Source: Bog-756 sp963830165
GTDB taxonomy: Bacteria > Actinomycetota > Acidimicrobiia > Acidimicrobiales > RAAP-2
Assembly (NCBI GenBank): GCA_963830165.1
Contig: CAWHKZ010000011.1
Span: 124,001 to 188,000 of the forward strand
Direction: 5' to 3'
DNA length: 64,000 nucleotides
Both the position numbers and the translations under genes were made by a program. Each line of letters opens with the position of its first letter. The stretch's first letter is position 1. Below the pieces are notes generated by a model. The model worked only from the letters and a program-made list of their open reading frames with translations. It did no database searches and was not told the DNA's origin. Of the stretch, positions 43,508 through 52,781 are shown piece after piece.

Positions 43508-44893
43508 TCAGCCCGCCGGCCACTCCGCCGGCGACGACCCGAGCGGCCCGGCGGGCAGGTCCCACCCGAGGGGCGAACCGGCCACCACCACCGGCGGCGG
43601 CAGGCGCCGGGCGTCACCCCAGGGCGTGTGCTCGACCGGGGCGTCAGGGGCCGGCGCCGCCGGGTCGATCCCCCCGCCGGTGAACTGCCCGCCCACGCCG
43701 GTGTCGACCAGCAGACGGGCCATCCGGGCCAGCGACGCCCGCCACCGGCTGCCCCGGCCGTCCTCGCGCCGACGGGCCACCCCGGTCAGGGCGGCCGCCG
43801 CCAGCAGGTAGCCGGTGGCGTGGTCGAGGGCCTGGACCGGCAACGGCACCGGGTGGTCCGCCCCGGCGGCCCGACGCCCGGCCTCGGCGATGCCCGAACT
43901 CATCTGGATCAGGCTGTCGAAGCCCCGCCGTCCCGCCCACGGCCCCGTCCACCCGTAGGCGTCGAGGCTCACGTCCACCAGACCGGGACGCACCGCGTCG
44001 CGTACGTCCCGCCCCAATCCCAGATCGTCGAGCGCGCCAGGTCGGTAGCCGTGGACCAGCACGTCGGCCGAGGCGAGCAGCCCGAGCAGGTGGTCGCGGC
44101 CGGCGGGTGCACGGACGTCGAGGCGGGCGCACGTCTTGCCCAGTGTCACCTCGGGGACGATGCTCGGCTCGTCCCACTCCGGCGGGTCGATGCGCAGGAC
44201 CTCGGCGCCCCACCCGGCCAGCAGGCGGGTGGCCACCGGTCCGGCCAGCACCCGGGTGAGGTCGAGGACCCGCAGCCCGGCGAGTGGCCGACCGGCCGTG
44301 GCGTCGGGGATGGTGACGTCCTCGACCGCCCCGGTGCGCTCGCAGTGGAGCAGGGGCTCCCCGGCCACGGCCGATCCCTGCGGATGGGCGTCCCACGCCT
44401 CGACGGAGCGCAGCGCCGCGGCGGCACCCCCGGCGCCGACGACCGCCGCCTCGAGCTCGTCGCCCGGCCACCGGGCCACCTCGGCGGCGACCGCATCGCG
44501 CTCGCCGGGCACGTCGAGCACCCGCAGGGCCGCAGCCCGGTGATGGGGGGCGTTGGTGTGCAGCCGGATCCACCCGTCGCGGCACGCGTAGTCGCCGGCG
44601 ACCGCGTCCCACACCGGCGGCAGCTGCCAGCCGTCGGGGCGGATCGAGAGGGCGAACCAGGCCGAGGCCAGGTCGCGGTCGACGGTCACCGACGGCGGCC
44701 GGTCGCCGTCGGGGCCGGCCACCACCCGGGCCAGTGCCGCACCCGCGGCGCCCACGGAGGCCTGGGCGAGGTCGCTCACGGCGAGGGCCGACGGGAGGCT
44801 GCCCCCGGGCGGCACGTCCACCTCGACGCGGGGCCCGGGCAGGTCCAACGCGTCGAGGAACTGGTCGAGGAGCACCCGCGGGACGTCGCCCAT
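43508..44893 (-). CDS. CaiB/BaiF family III CoA transferase with permuted halves
   Basis: 461 residues. The CoA-binding Rossmann half (LAGLRVLDLTRVLAGPVATRLLA) begins only at about residue 204, followed by LGKTCARLDVRAPAGRD, HGYRPGALDDLGLG and RRGFDSLIQMSSGIAEAG with the catalytic Asp. The first 200 residues instead look like the C-terminal part of family III enzymes: YACRDGWIRLHTNAPHHRA and VVGAGGAAAALRSVEAWDAHPQ. So the order is swapped. ATG 44893 is preferred to the frame's limit at 45088. Family III enzymes move CoA between acids. Confidence 0.85.
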   Translation of the reverse strand: MGDVPRVLLDQFLDALDLPGPRVEVDVPPGGSLPSALAVSDLAQASVGAAGAALARVVAGPDGDRPPSVTVDRDLASAWFALSIRPDGWQLPPVWDAVAGDYACRDGWIRLHTNAPHHRAAALRVLDVPGERDAVAAEVARWPGDELEAAVVGAGGAAAALRSVEAWDAHPQGSAVAGEPLLHCERTGAVEDVTIPDATAGRPLAGLRVLDLTRVLAGPVATRLLAGWGAEVLRIDPPEWDEPSIVPEVTLGKTCARLDVRAPAGRDHLLGLLASADVLVHGYRPGALDDLGLGRDVRDAVRPGLVDVSLDAYGWTGPWAGRRGFDSLIQMSSGIAEAGRRAAGADHPVPLPVQALDHATGYLLAAAALTGVARRREDGRGSRWRASLARMARLLVDTGVGGQFTGGGIDPAAPAPDAPVEHTPWGDARRLPPPVVVAGSPLGWDLPAGPLGSSPAEWPAG

Positions 44894-44986
44894 GCTCCCA
44901 TCGTCGGCGGTCCGACCGGTGGCGTCAACCGACCGCCAAGGGCACGAGGGGTCAAGAAATGACGTGGAACGGCCGATACCGGAACC

Positions 44987-45220
44987 ATGGATTCGGTCCT
45001 GCACTTCGACACCGACGACCCCGAGTTCCAGCGCGGGTTCGAGATCGGCATCCTGTGGGAGCGACTCAGCGCCGACGGTGCCTGTCACATGGCGGTCAGC
45101 GCCTCGAACGCCGAGATGGTCCTGCGGGTGGCCAAGGTCTTCGACTGCGTCTTCAGCGGTCAGGAGCTGGCCGACGACCAGATCTCGATCGAGCTGACCC
45201 GGGTCAACAGCGACTCGTAG
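44987..45220 (+). CDS. Small uncharacterised protein
   Basis: 77 residues, acidic: MDSVLHFDTDDPEFQRGFEIG, then HMAVSASNAEMVLRVAKVFDC. No signal or membrane span. The sequence looks like a compact alpha/beta fold but I recognise no family. ATG is close behind a GATACC box. It is convergent with the methyltransferase gene. Confidence 0.6.
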   Translation: MDSVLHFDTDDPEFQRGFEIGILWERLSADGACHMAVSASNAEMVLRVAKVFDCVFSGQELADDQISIELTRVNSDS

Positions 45221-45238
45221 GCGGGGCGTCCGGCCCGG

Positions 45239-45937
45239 TCAGGCGGTGTCCGACCGACGGCGGGCCGCGGTCACCGCGTCGTGGATCGTCACCCGACGCC
45301 CTTCGCCGTCGGTGGCCGTACGGGGCCGGGGCTCGGCCACCAGTACCTCCCACTCGTCGTCCGGCAGCGCCGCCGCCACCTGCGCGGCGGTGGCGAAGAA
45401 GTCGGAGAACTGCGGCCGGGGCATCGTCGTCGCCAGGTCGGTCGGGTCGTGGGCCACGATGAGCAGGATCCCGTCGGGGGCCACCGCGCCGGCCAGCCGC
45501 AGGTGCACGTCGTCCCGGATGTCGCCCGGCAGGTGCAGGAACTGCGCCGACACCAGGTCGAAGGCGGCCCGTGGGGGGTCGTACGTGGTCACGTCGGCCC
45601 GGATCCACGCGGTACGGCCCGCCACCTCTGCCCCGGCGTCGTCGGCATGCCGGCGGGCCCGGTCGAGCGCGGTGGCCGAGATGTCGACCCCGGTCACCTG
45701 CCACCCCCGGCGGGCCAGCCAGACCGAGTCGCCGCCCTCACCACAGCCGACGTCGAGCGCACGCCCGGGGGTGAGCTCCTGGACCTCGGCCACCAGCTGC
45801 GGGTTGGGGTCACCACTCCACAGCGACTCCCGGGACGCGTAGCGCTCGTCCCAGTAGGCCTGGTCGAGGACGGGGGGCAGGCCGTGGTCGTGCCCATCGT
45901 GGTGGTGCCCATCCGCCGGCGTGGTGGCGTCGCTCAC
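45239..45937 (-). CDS. Class I SAM-dependent methyltransferase, His-rich N-terminus
   Basis: 232 residues. The first 20 residues are His-rich (GHHHDGHDHG), then AYWDERYASRESLWSGDPNP leads to the SAM motif ALDVGCGEGGDSVWLARRG. AFDLVSAQFLHLPGD is motif III. The layout with WDERY and LWSG is that of TehB/thiopurine-like methyltransferases, whose substrates range from metalloids to small thiols. TACCGT ends 6 bases before the GTG on its strand, again a leaderless pattern. The substrate is unknown; the histidines could bind metal. Confidence 0.85.
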   Translation of the reverse strand: MSDATTPADGHHHDGHDHGLPPVLDQAYWDERYASRESLWSGDPNPQLVAEVQELTPGRALDVGCGEGGDSVWLARRGWQVTGVDISATALDRARRHADDAGAEVAGRTAWIRADVTTYDPPRAAFDLVSAQFLHLPGDIRDDVHLRLAGAVAPDGILLIVAHDPTDLATTMPRPQFSDFFATAAQVAAALPDDEWEVLVAEPRPRTATDGEGRRVTIHDAVTAARRRSDTA

Positions 45938-45992
45938 GCCTGCACGGTAGCGGTCGGCCGCCGCCGCCCGCCCGGGGCCCGACGCGGTCCGG

Positions 45993-47612
45993 TCAGCCGC
46001 CGGCCAGGAGCCGGCGGGCGATGACCTTGAGGCACAGCGTCTCGTCGGCGCCCTCGAAGATCGACAGCACCCGCGCGTCGACGTAGTACCGGCTGACCGG
46101 GAACTCCTCGGCGTAGCCCATGCCCCCGTGGATCTGCAGGGCCTCGCGGGTGACCCACTCGGCGGTACGGCACACGTAGGCCTTGATCATCGACGCCTCG
46201 AGCGCCCCCTCGCCCTTGGACATCAGGCGGGCGACCTCGTAGGCGAACTGGCGCGACGCCTGGATCAGCACGGCCATCCGGGCCAGCTTCACCCTGGTCA
46301 ACTCGTAGTCGACGATGGGGGAGCCGAAGACGACCCGGTTGGTGGCGTACTCGAGGGCCGCCTCGTAGGCGGCCTGCATGAGGCCGACGGCCCGGGCCGC
46401 CGTCTGCAGGCGCCCGTTCTCGAAGCCCTGCATCTGGAGGTAGAAGCCCTGGCCCAGACCGGACTCGCCGCCGATCAGGTTGGCGTCGGGCACGAACCAA
46501 TTCTCGAGGGAGACCTCGTAGGAGTGCATGCCCCGGTAGCCGAGGGTGTCGATGGCCCGGCCCTCCATCTTCCCGCCGGAGCCGTCCGGCCGGCCGTCCT
46601 CACCGGGGGCCTGGGTGAAGGTGAAGCCGTGACCGTCGGCCGGTGGCTTCTCCACCAGGAAGATCGACAGGCCCCTGTGCCCCTTGGACCGGTCGGGGTC
46701 GGTGCGGGCCAGCAGCAGCAGCACGTTCGCCCGCGCCGCGAACGTGCACCAGGTCTTCACGCCGTTGAGGGTCCAGCCTCCGTCGACCTTGGTGGCCGGC
46801 AGCATCACGCCGGCCACGTCCGAGCCGAAGTCGGGCTCGGTGACGGCCACCGCACCCAGCACCTCGGCGGTGGCCAGCCTCGGCAGCCAGTACCGCTTCT
46901 GCTCCTCGGTGCCGCCCTTCACGATGGCCCGGGTCAGGATCTCCGGGCGGGTGATCAGCGAGCCGCCGGCGCCCAGCGACCCCCAGGTCAGCTCCTCGGT
47001 GGCCACCACCATGGACAGGTAGTCGGCGTCACCCTCGGCGGCGAACCCGCCGTACTCCTCGGGCACCGACATGCCGAATCCGCCCATCTCGGCCATGCCG
47101 GAGATGATCTCCTCGGGTATGTCGGTGTTGGCCCGGTGGATGTGCTCGGCGCGGGGCCGGATCTGCTCGTCGGCGAAGCGGTGGAACGTGTCGCGCACCA
47201 GCTCGAAGTCGGCGTCGAGGTGGCGATCGCCCTGGGTCTCGGCCAGCGAGGCCAGGGCGGCGGGGTCGCGGTAGGTGGCCACGAACCGCTCGGCCGGGGC
47301 CATCCAGTCCGAGGTGACGCCCCACTCGGCGGACCGTCCCACCAGGCGCGCCCCCAGGTCGGCCAACGCGTCGGCCACGAAGGCGCAGGCGATGCGGGCT
47401 TCGGTGTCGCCGTGGGCGCCATAGGAGAGGACCGATTCGGCCGTGCGCACGGCCGCCGCGGCGTGGGACACGTCGTAGGCGAGCACCTGGGCGTGGTCGG
47501 GTCCGCCGGCGGCACGCAGGGCCTCGATGCCGGACTCGACGACGGCCCGGGCCACGGCGGTGGCATCGGCGGCGGCGTCCAGGTCGGGTGCGGGGTGGAG
47601 GTCGGTGGTCAC
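45993..47612 (-). CDS. Large acyl-CoA dehydrogenase
   Basis: 539 residues, larger than usual by about 150 residues at the N-terminus (helical, Ala-rich). The catalytic domain shows VAVTEPDFGSDVAGVML, TLNGVKTWCTFAARANVL, GFYLQMQGFENGRLQTAARAVG and IHGGMGYAEEFPVSRYYVDAR with FEGADETLCLKV, where the catalytic Glu follows the last signature. The layout resembles the AidB/FadE-like group rather than short-chain enzymes. GTG 47612 is chosen over the frame's limit at 48542; TACTCT ends 6 bases before it. The pair with the upstream methyltransferase may be an operon. Confidence 0.88.
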   Translation of the reverse strand: MTTDLHPAPDLDAAADATAVARAVVESGIEALRAAGGPDHAQVLAYDVSHAAAAVRTAESVLSYGAHGDTEARIACAFVADALADLGARLVGRSAEWGVTSDWMAPAERFVATYRDPAALASLAETQGDRHLDADFELVRDTFHRFADEQIRPRAEHIHRANTDIPEEIISGMAEMGGFGMSVPEEYGGFAAEGDADYLSMVVATEELTWGSLGAGGSLITRPEILTRAIVKGGTEEQKRYWLPRLATAEVLGAVAVTEPDFGSDVAGVMLPATKVDGGWTLNGVKTWCTFAARANVLLLLARTDPDRSKGHRGLSIFLVEKPPADGHGFTFTQAPGEDGRPDGSGGKMEGRAIDTLGYRGMHSYEVSLENWFVPDANLIGGESGLGQGFYLQMQGFENGRLQTAARAVGLMQAAYEAALEYATNRVVFGSPIVDYELTRVKLARMAVLIQASRQFAYEVARLMSKGEGALEASMIKAYVCRTAEWVTREALQIHGGMGYAEEFPVSRYYVDARVLSIFEGADETLCLKVIARRLLAGG

Positions 47613-47685
47613 CGCACAAGAGTACCGGGCGTCTCGGGGGCCCGGACAGCCGACGACGCCCTGGCGGGACGGCCCGATGACCGGG

Positions 47686-48333
47686 TCAGTCGGTGGGTCG
47701 CTGGGCCACCACGGTGACGAGGGGTGGCAGCACCACGGCGTCGTCGCCCGGGTCGACCTCGGTGAGCACCTCCAGGTAGTCGGCCACCGGACCCGGGCCG
47801 GCACCGGCCGGGGCCTCGGCCCAGGCGTCGACGATGACCAGTCCCGCGTCGCGGACGAGGGAAGGCAGGAGGGCCCCGATGTCGGGGTGCCGGGCGTCGG
47901 GCATGGAGAAGGGCCGTCCGGCGATCCGCCCGGCCGAGGTGATCGGCTCCTGGGCCACCACCCAGCCCCCGGGCCGGACGGCGGCGGCCATGCGGCGCAG
48001 CACCACCGCGGGGTCCACCACGTGGAGCAGCAGGAAGCGGCAGAAGGCCAGGTCGACCGGCTCGGGGAGGCGGAGGTCCTCACCGGCCTGGGTGATGGCC
48101 AGCACCTGGCTGTGGGCGGCGGCGGCCGAGGCCACCTCGTCGCGGGCGGTGGGGTCGGAGTCGACGGCGTAGACCCGGCCGTCGCGGCCGACGATCTCGG
48201 CCAGCGCCACCGACACGTCGCCCCCGCCGGCGCCGACGTCGACGCACGTCCACCCCGGGCCGATGCCGAGGCGGTCGAGGGCCGTGGCGAGTGGTCGCCG
48301 GTAGACATCGTCCCGCAGGCCGCGCAGTTCCAT
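47686..48333 (-). CDS. Class I SAM-dependent methyltransferase
   Basis: 215 residues. It starts MELRGLRDDVYRRPL and has the SAM motif CVDVGAGGGDVSVALAEIVG, motif II VYAVDSDPTA and motif III CRFLLLHVVDPAVVLRRM. Related to UbiE-like methyltransferases; the substrate is unknown. TAACGT lies 7 bases before the ATG on its strand, a leaderless pattern. The acyl-CoA dehydrogenase gene follows 73 bases downstream. Confidence 0.85.
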   Translation of the reverse strand: MELRGLRDDVYRRPLATALDRLGIGPGWTCVDVGAGGGDVSVALAEIVGRDGRVYAVDSDPTARDEVASAAAAHSQVLAITQAGEDLRLPEPVDLAFCRFLLLHVVDPAVVLRRMAAAVRPGGWVVAQEPITSAGRIAGRPFSMPDARHPDIGALLPSLVRDAGLVIVDAWAEAPAGAGPGPVADYLEVLTEVDPGDDAVVLPPLVTVVAQRPTD

Positions 48334-48432
48334 CCGGGCAACGTTACCGGCCGGCCCGCGGGCCGCCCCGGTGGTGGCCCGGCCGACCTGTCGTCGCGGG
48401 AGGCTCCCGTGAAACCGGTAGCCTCACCGTCC

Positions 48433-48867
48433 GTGAAGGTAACCATGATCCTCTGTGACTCGGCCCAGGTGGCGGACGGCAAGCTGTATGTCCTCGGAGG
48501 CGGCTGGAGCATGACCGGTCCCGATCCGGTCCCCTCGGCCATCGCCCTGAAGATCGACGTGGGCTGGCACGAAGCGGACGCCGCGCACCACTGGGAGCTC
48601 TACCTGGAGGACGCCGACGGGCGGCCGGTGCTGGTTCCCACCCCGGACGGCGAACATCCCGTCGAGGTGCGCGGCGAGTTCACGGTGGGCCGGCCGACCG
48701 ACGTGCCCGAGGGCTCGCCCGTCGACGTGGCCCTGGCCGTGAACCTCGGCCCGCTGCCGCTCAACCCGGGCACCCGGTACACGTGGCGGATGGCCATCGA
48801 CGGCGACAGCCACCCGGACTGGGTGCTGGCCTTCACCACCCGGCCGCTCCCGCAACCGGCGTCCTGA
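48433..48867 (+). CDS. DUF6941-like protein
   Basis: 144 residues, all-beta looking: MKVTMILCDSAQVADGKLYVLGGGWS at the start is what I recall of the DUF6941 family in actinobacteria; further strands are HHWELYLEDADGRPV and GEFTVGRPTDVPEG. No signal peptide. TAGCCT ends 8 bases before the GTG. Divergent from the methyltransferase. Function unknown. Confidence 0.72.
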   Translation: MKVTMILCDSAQVADGKLYVLGGGWSMTGPDPVPSAIALKIDVGWHEADAAHHWELYLEDADGRPVLVPTPDGEHPVEVRGEFTVGRPTDVPEGSPVDVALAVNLGPLPLNPGTRYTWRMAIDGDSHPDWVLAFTTRPLPQPAS

Positions 48868-48919
48868 GGCCAGCGGCCCCTGCGGGCCGACGCCGCGGCC
48901 CCGCCTACTATCGATGGTC

Positions 48920-49432
48920 ATGACCACGTATGACCGTCCCTTCGGCCGCTACTTCGAGGACTTCACCCCCGGCGACGTCTACCGGCACTGGCCGGGCAAG
49001 ACGATCACCGAGGCGGACGACCACCTCTTCTGCATGATCACCATGAACCACCACCCGCTGCACACCAATGCGTGGTTCGCCGAGAACGAGTCGGTCCAGA
49101 AGAAGAACGTCGTGGTCGGCAACCTGGTCTACTCGCTGGCCCTCGGGATGAGCGTCCCCGACGTGAGCGGTGCCGCCATCGCCAACCTCGAGGTCGAGTC
49201 GCTGATCCACCGGGCGCCGACGTTCCACGGCGACACCATCTACGCCGAGACCAAGGTCATCGCGAAGACCGAGTCGACGTCGCGTGACGACCGGGGCGTC
49301 GTGACGGTCGAGACCAAGGCGTTCAACCAGCGCGGCGAGGAGGTGTGCTTCTTCCGTCGCAAGGTCATGGTGTGGAAGGAGGCGTTCGCCCCGGAGCGCC
49401 GCCGTCCCTACGGGGACGACGTCTGGGGTTGA
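48920..49432 (+). CDS. MaoC-like (R)-specific enoyl-CoA hydratase family protein
   Basis: 170 residues, hotdog fold. GRYFEDFTPGDVYRHWPGKTITEADDHLF and MNHHPLHTNAWFA hold the Asp and His of the MaoC dyad; GNLVYSLALGMSV and IHRAPTFHGDTIYAETKV follow. The group includes mesaconyl-CoA and enoyl-CoA hydratases. TACTAT ends 8 bases before ATG 48920, which makes that start better than ATG 48914, two codons upstream. It stands alone. Confidence 0.88.
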   Translation: MTTYDRPFGRYFEDFTPGDVYRHWPGKTITEADDHLFCMITMNHHPLHTNAWFAENESVQKKNVVVGNLVYSLALGMSVPDVSGAAIANLEVESLIHRAPTFHGDTIYAETKVIAKTESTSRDDRGVVTVETKAFNQRGEEVCFFRRKVMVWKEAFAPERRRPYGDDVWG

Positions 49433-49485
49433 GCCCTCCGACACGGGTCCGGACGGAGTCGTCCGGCGGGACGCGCCAGGCTCCG

Positions 49486-50413
49486 GTGGGCCAGGTCCCT
49501 CCGGTGGGCCAGGTCCGCCCGGCCGGCCAGGTCCGGGCCCTGGGCGCGGCGATCGACCGCTGGGGGTCGGCGGCCGGCGGGGCGACCCGTCGTGACGACC
49601 TGCCCTGGCGCACCACCCGCGACCCGTGGGCGGTGCTGGTCAGCGAGACCCTGGCCCAGCAGACCCAGCTGACCCGGGTCGTGCCCGCCTACCACCGGTT
49701 CCTCGCCGCGTTCCCGACGCCCTCGGCCTGCGCCGCGGTCGCCGCTCGGCGAGGTGCTGCGGGCGTGGGAGGGGATGGGCTACAACCGTCGGGCCCGCAA
49801 CCTCCACCGGGCCGCCGCCGCGGTGGTGGCCGATCACGGCGGTGCCGTCCCCGACAGCCTCGAGGCACTGCTGGCGCTGCCGGGAGTCGGGCCGTACACG
49901 GCGCGGGCCGTCCTGGCCTTCGCCTTCGGGCGCGACGTGGGGGTGGTCGACACCAACGCGGGACGGGTGCTGTCGCGGGCCGTCGGCGGCCGGCCGCTGC
50001 GCCCGGCCGAGGCCCAGGACCTGGTCGACGCCATGGTGCCGGCCGGTCGCGGGTGGTCCTTCGGCCAGGCGCTGCTCGACCTGGGCGCCACGGTCTGCAC
50101 CACCCGCTCGCCCGCCTGCACCTCCTGCCCGATCCGCCGCCGCTGCCGGTGGGCGTCGGCCGGCCGGCCCGATCCCGACCCGGCGCGCGGGTCGGCCGGG
50201 GTGTCGACGACCCAGGCCCGGTTCGCCGGGTCCGACCGGCAGGGTCGGGGGCGCCTGGTGGCCGCGCTGCGCACCGGGCCCGTGGCCTCCGGGCACCTGG
50301 CCACGGTGGCCGGGTGGCCGGACGATCCCGACCGGGCCGCGGCCGTGGCCGACCGGTTGCTGGCCGAGGGCCTGGTGGTGCGCGACGGCGACGGGACGTG
50401 GCACCTGCCGTGA
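49486..50413 (+). CDS. mutY: A/G-specific adenine glycosylase MutY, one frameshift
   Basis: Removes adenine opposite 8-oxoguanine. VLVSETLAQQTQLTRVVPAYHRF is the helix with the catalytic Glu; LPGVGPYTARAVLAFAFG is the helix-hairpin-helix, and CTTRSPACTSCPIRRRC fits C-X6-C-X2-C-X5-C, the [4Fe-4S] site. Near 49744 one base is missing (gtc-gcc-ctc): adding one restores PLGEVLRAWEGMG. The start is unclear: GTG 49486 or 49504 lie in a repeat encoding VGQVPPVGQVRPAGQV, and TTG 49429 is possible. The C-terminal 8-oxoG-recognition domain is short or missing compared with E. coli, and ends in a winged-helix-like run. Confidence 0.85.
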
Positions 50414-50536
50414 CGGGGCCGGCCCGGTGTCGGCGGCGTCCCGTCCGGGTCCGTCGTCGCTGGCTACGGTAAGGACCGACGCCCGGTGGGGGCGGGCCCG
50501 GTCCGGACGGACCGGGAGCGATTCCGGGGGAGCGCG

Positions 50537-51991
50537 ATGCGAGCGAGCAGGAGATGGGTGGCGACCGTGTGCGTCGGGCTGGTGGCGACCGCACTGGCCG
50601 GTTGCGGCAGCTCGGCGTCCTCGTCGACGCCCGGAACCACGGTGCCGGGCAGCCCGACCGCCATCGGTGCGCCGGCCTCGGTGCCCGAGTCGGTCCTGAC
50701 CATCCCGACGCCGGCCGTCGCCGGTACACCGGCCCGGTACGACCAGGTCCAGGTGCGCACGTTCGGGAACCCGACGGCCTCCCACGTGCTGGTGCTCGTG
50801 CCGGGCACCAACGGTGGGGCCGGCGACTTCGACCTGGTCGGGCCCTATCTGGCCAGCCACGTGCCCGATCTCCAGGTGTGGGCGGAGATGCGACGTGAGG
50901 GCGCGCTGCAGGACGAGTCGGTGGTGCAGTCCACCCTGGCCGGCAAGACGACCACCCAGCAGATGTTCGACTACTACCTCGGCTGGCTCTCGGACCCGAA
51001 GATCACCGACCACTACCAGCCGCTCAAGGCGTCCGACTACGGGTTCGTCGCCGACTGGGGCCTGGCCGTGGCCATGGACGACCTCCACGCGGTGATCGAG
51101 AAGGCCCGGGAGGGCGGCAAGCGCACCGTCACCCTCGGCGGGCACTCGCTCGGTGGGACCGAGGCGGCGGTGTACCCGGCGTGGGACTTCGGCGGCACGG
51201 CCGGGTACACCACCATCAACGGGATCATCTGCATCGACGGCTGCGCCGGGGCCCAGGGCTTCTACGGTGCGGCCCCGACACTGACGTCGGTCAAGGCCTC
51301 CTTGGCCCAGCTCCAGACCAGCGGTCCCTGGCTCGACCTGCTGGGCGTCGGGCTGCCGTGGGTCACCGGGGTCTTCAGCGAGGTCGGCGCCGTCACCTCG
51401 CTGAAGGACCCGGACGGTCCGGCGACCACGTTCGAGGACTTCCCGCTCCTGCCCGCCGAGTTCAAGCCGCCGAAGCCGGTGACGAACGAGGCCCAGTTCG
51501 GCTACGCCTTCGACTACCGGACGTCGCCACCCGGCCTCAAGCTGATCCAGGTCCACTCCGGGGTGGTGGCCCCGACGGGCGATCCGGCCGGATGGGTGCC
51601 CGACGGCATCACCCCGGTCCAGAACGTGGTCGACGCGTTCGCCCAGACCCCGCTGTCGGCCACCGAGTGGTACTACCCGGAGCGGCTCTCGATCGACGCC
51701 GAGGCGGCCGCTTCGCTCCGGCAGACGCCCGTCGCCACCTACCTCGGTCTGCGCCTGTTCCACACCTCCCAGGTCGACGTCCCGCTCTACGCCTTCCAGA
51801 CCGCACTCGGCGGCGAGGACAACGGCGTGGTCGGCAGCGCCGAGGCCTACAAGGCCGAGTCGAAGATCCCGAGCCTCACCACCGTGAGCCGGACCGCCAC
51901 GTACAGCCACCTCGACCCGCTCCTGGCCAGCCCCGACCAGAACGACTTCCTCAAGACGGTCGTGCCCTGGCTCAAGCAGCTCGGCGACTAG
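50537..51991 (+). CDS. Secreted lipoprotein alpha/beta hydrolase
   Basis: 484 residues. The signal RWVATVCVGLVATALAGC has a lipobox (LAGC). After a Ser/Thr/Pro linker, the hydrolase core shows VLVLVPGTNGGAGDFDLVG as the oxyanion strand and TLGGHSLGG with nucleophile S204. ATYSHLDPL near the end may hold the His. No known family name comes to mind. ATG 50537 is chosen for the signal peptide and a purine-rich ggggag upstream. It probably acts in the cell wall. The next hydrolase gene follows after 16 bases. Confidence 0.82.
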   Translation: MRASRRWVATVCVGLVATALAGCGSSASSSTPGTTVPGSPTAIGAPASVPESVLTIPTPAVAGTPARYDQVQVRTFGNPTASHVLVLVPGTNGGAGDFDLVGPYLASHVPDLQVWAEMRREGALQDESVVQSTLAGKTTTQQMFDYYLGWLSDPKITDHYQPLKASDYGFVADWGLAVAMDDLHAVIEKAREGGKRTVTLGGHSLGGTEAAVYPAWDFGGTAGYTTINGIICIDGCAGAQGFYGAAPTLTSVKASLAQLQTSGPWLDLLGVGLPWVTGVFSEVGAVTSLKDPDGPATTFEDFPLLPAEFKPPKPVTNEAQFGYAFDYRTSPPGLKLIQVHSGVVAPTGDPAGWVPDGITPVQNVVDAFAQTPLSATEWYYPERLSIDAEAAASLRQTPVATYLGLRLFHTSQVDVPLYAFQTALGGEDNGVVGSAEAYKAESKIPSLTTVSRTATYSHLDPLLASPDQNDFLKTVVPWLKQLGD

Positions 51992-52007
51992 GGACCCGGA
52001 CCGCCCC

Positions 52008-52775
52008 ATGGACGGGGAGCCCGAGGGCCCGGACGACGACCGGCCGCAGCACCGGGGGACGCCCGCGGAGGTGGCCCACCACGCCCAGGACTACCGGCCC
52101 GGTCGCCTGGTCGACATCTTCCGTCCCCCCGGCGCCGCCGGTGCCCCCGTCGTGCTGCTGTGGCACGGGAGTGGCCCCGACGAGCGGGACATCCTGGCCC
52201 CGTTGGCCGCCGGGATCGCCCGGCTCGGACCGCTGGTGGTGGTCCCCGACTGGCGCTCCGACGACCCGGTCGCCGGACCGGCAGACCTGCTCGACTCCCT
52301 CGACTTCGCCCGCTCCACGGCCGGCGAGCTGGGCGGCGACGCCGGACGCCTGGTGCTGGCCGGCTGGTCGCTCGGCGCCAACGCCGCGGCCGCCCTGGCC
52401 GAACGTCCCGGGATCGCCGGCGGCTGGCACCCGTCGGGCCTGGTGGGCCTGGCCGGGTCGTACGACCACTCGCCCTTCGACGATCGGCCCGGGGCCGGCG
52501 ACCCGGTCGGGGGCGCGGGGCGCCCGGCCCTCCTGGCCCACGGGACCGGGGACCCGGTCCTGCCCGTCGCGGGATCGGTGCACGCCGCCGGCGAGCTGGC
52601 CGCTGCCGGTTGGCGGGTCGTGATGCGCCAGATCGACACCGACCACGCCGGCATCATCGGCACCGAGTACCACCCGTGGCGCCGTCGGTGCGTGGCGACC
52701 GGGGACGCCGGACGGCTCGCCGTGCTCGACGCCGTGGCCCGGGCCGTCGCCGCGCTGGCGTTGGGGCCGGACTGA
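52008..52775 (+). CDS. Alpha/beta hydrolase
   Basis: 255 residues, no signal peptide. VVLLWHGSGPDERDILAPLAA is the oxyanion strand, LVLAGWSLGANAAAALAE the nucleophile elbow, LLAHGTGDPVLPVAGS the acid strand and TDHAGIIG the His. It overlaps the reading direction of the lipoprotein hydrolase and may be co-transcribed. It is convergent with the epoxide-hydrolase-like gene. Substrate unknown. Confidence 0.78.
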   Translation: MDGEPEGPDDDRPQHRGTPAEVAHHAQDYRPGRLVDIFRPPGAAGAPVVLLWHGSGPDERDILAPLAAGIARLGPLVVVPDWRSDDPVAGPADLLDSLDFARSTAGELGGDAGRLVLAGWSLGANAAAALAERPGIAGGWHPSGLVGLAGSYDHSPFDDRPGAGDPVGGAGRPALLAHGTGDPVLPVAGSVHAAGELAAAGWRVVMRQIDTDHAGIIGTEYHPWRRRCVATGDAGRLAVLDAVARAVAALALGPD

Positions 52776-52781
52776 TCCCGC

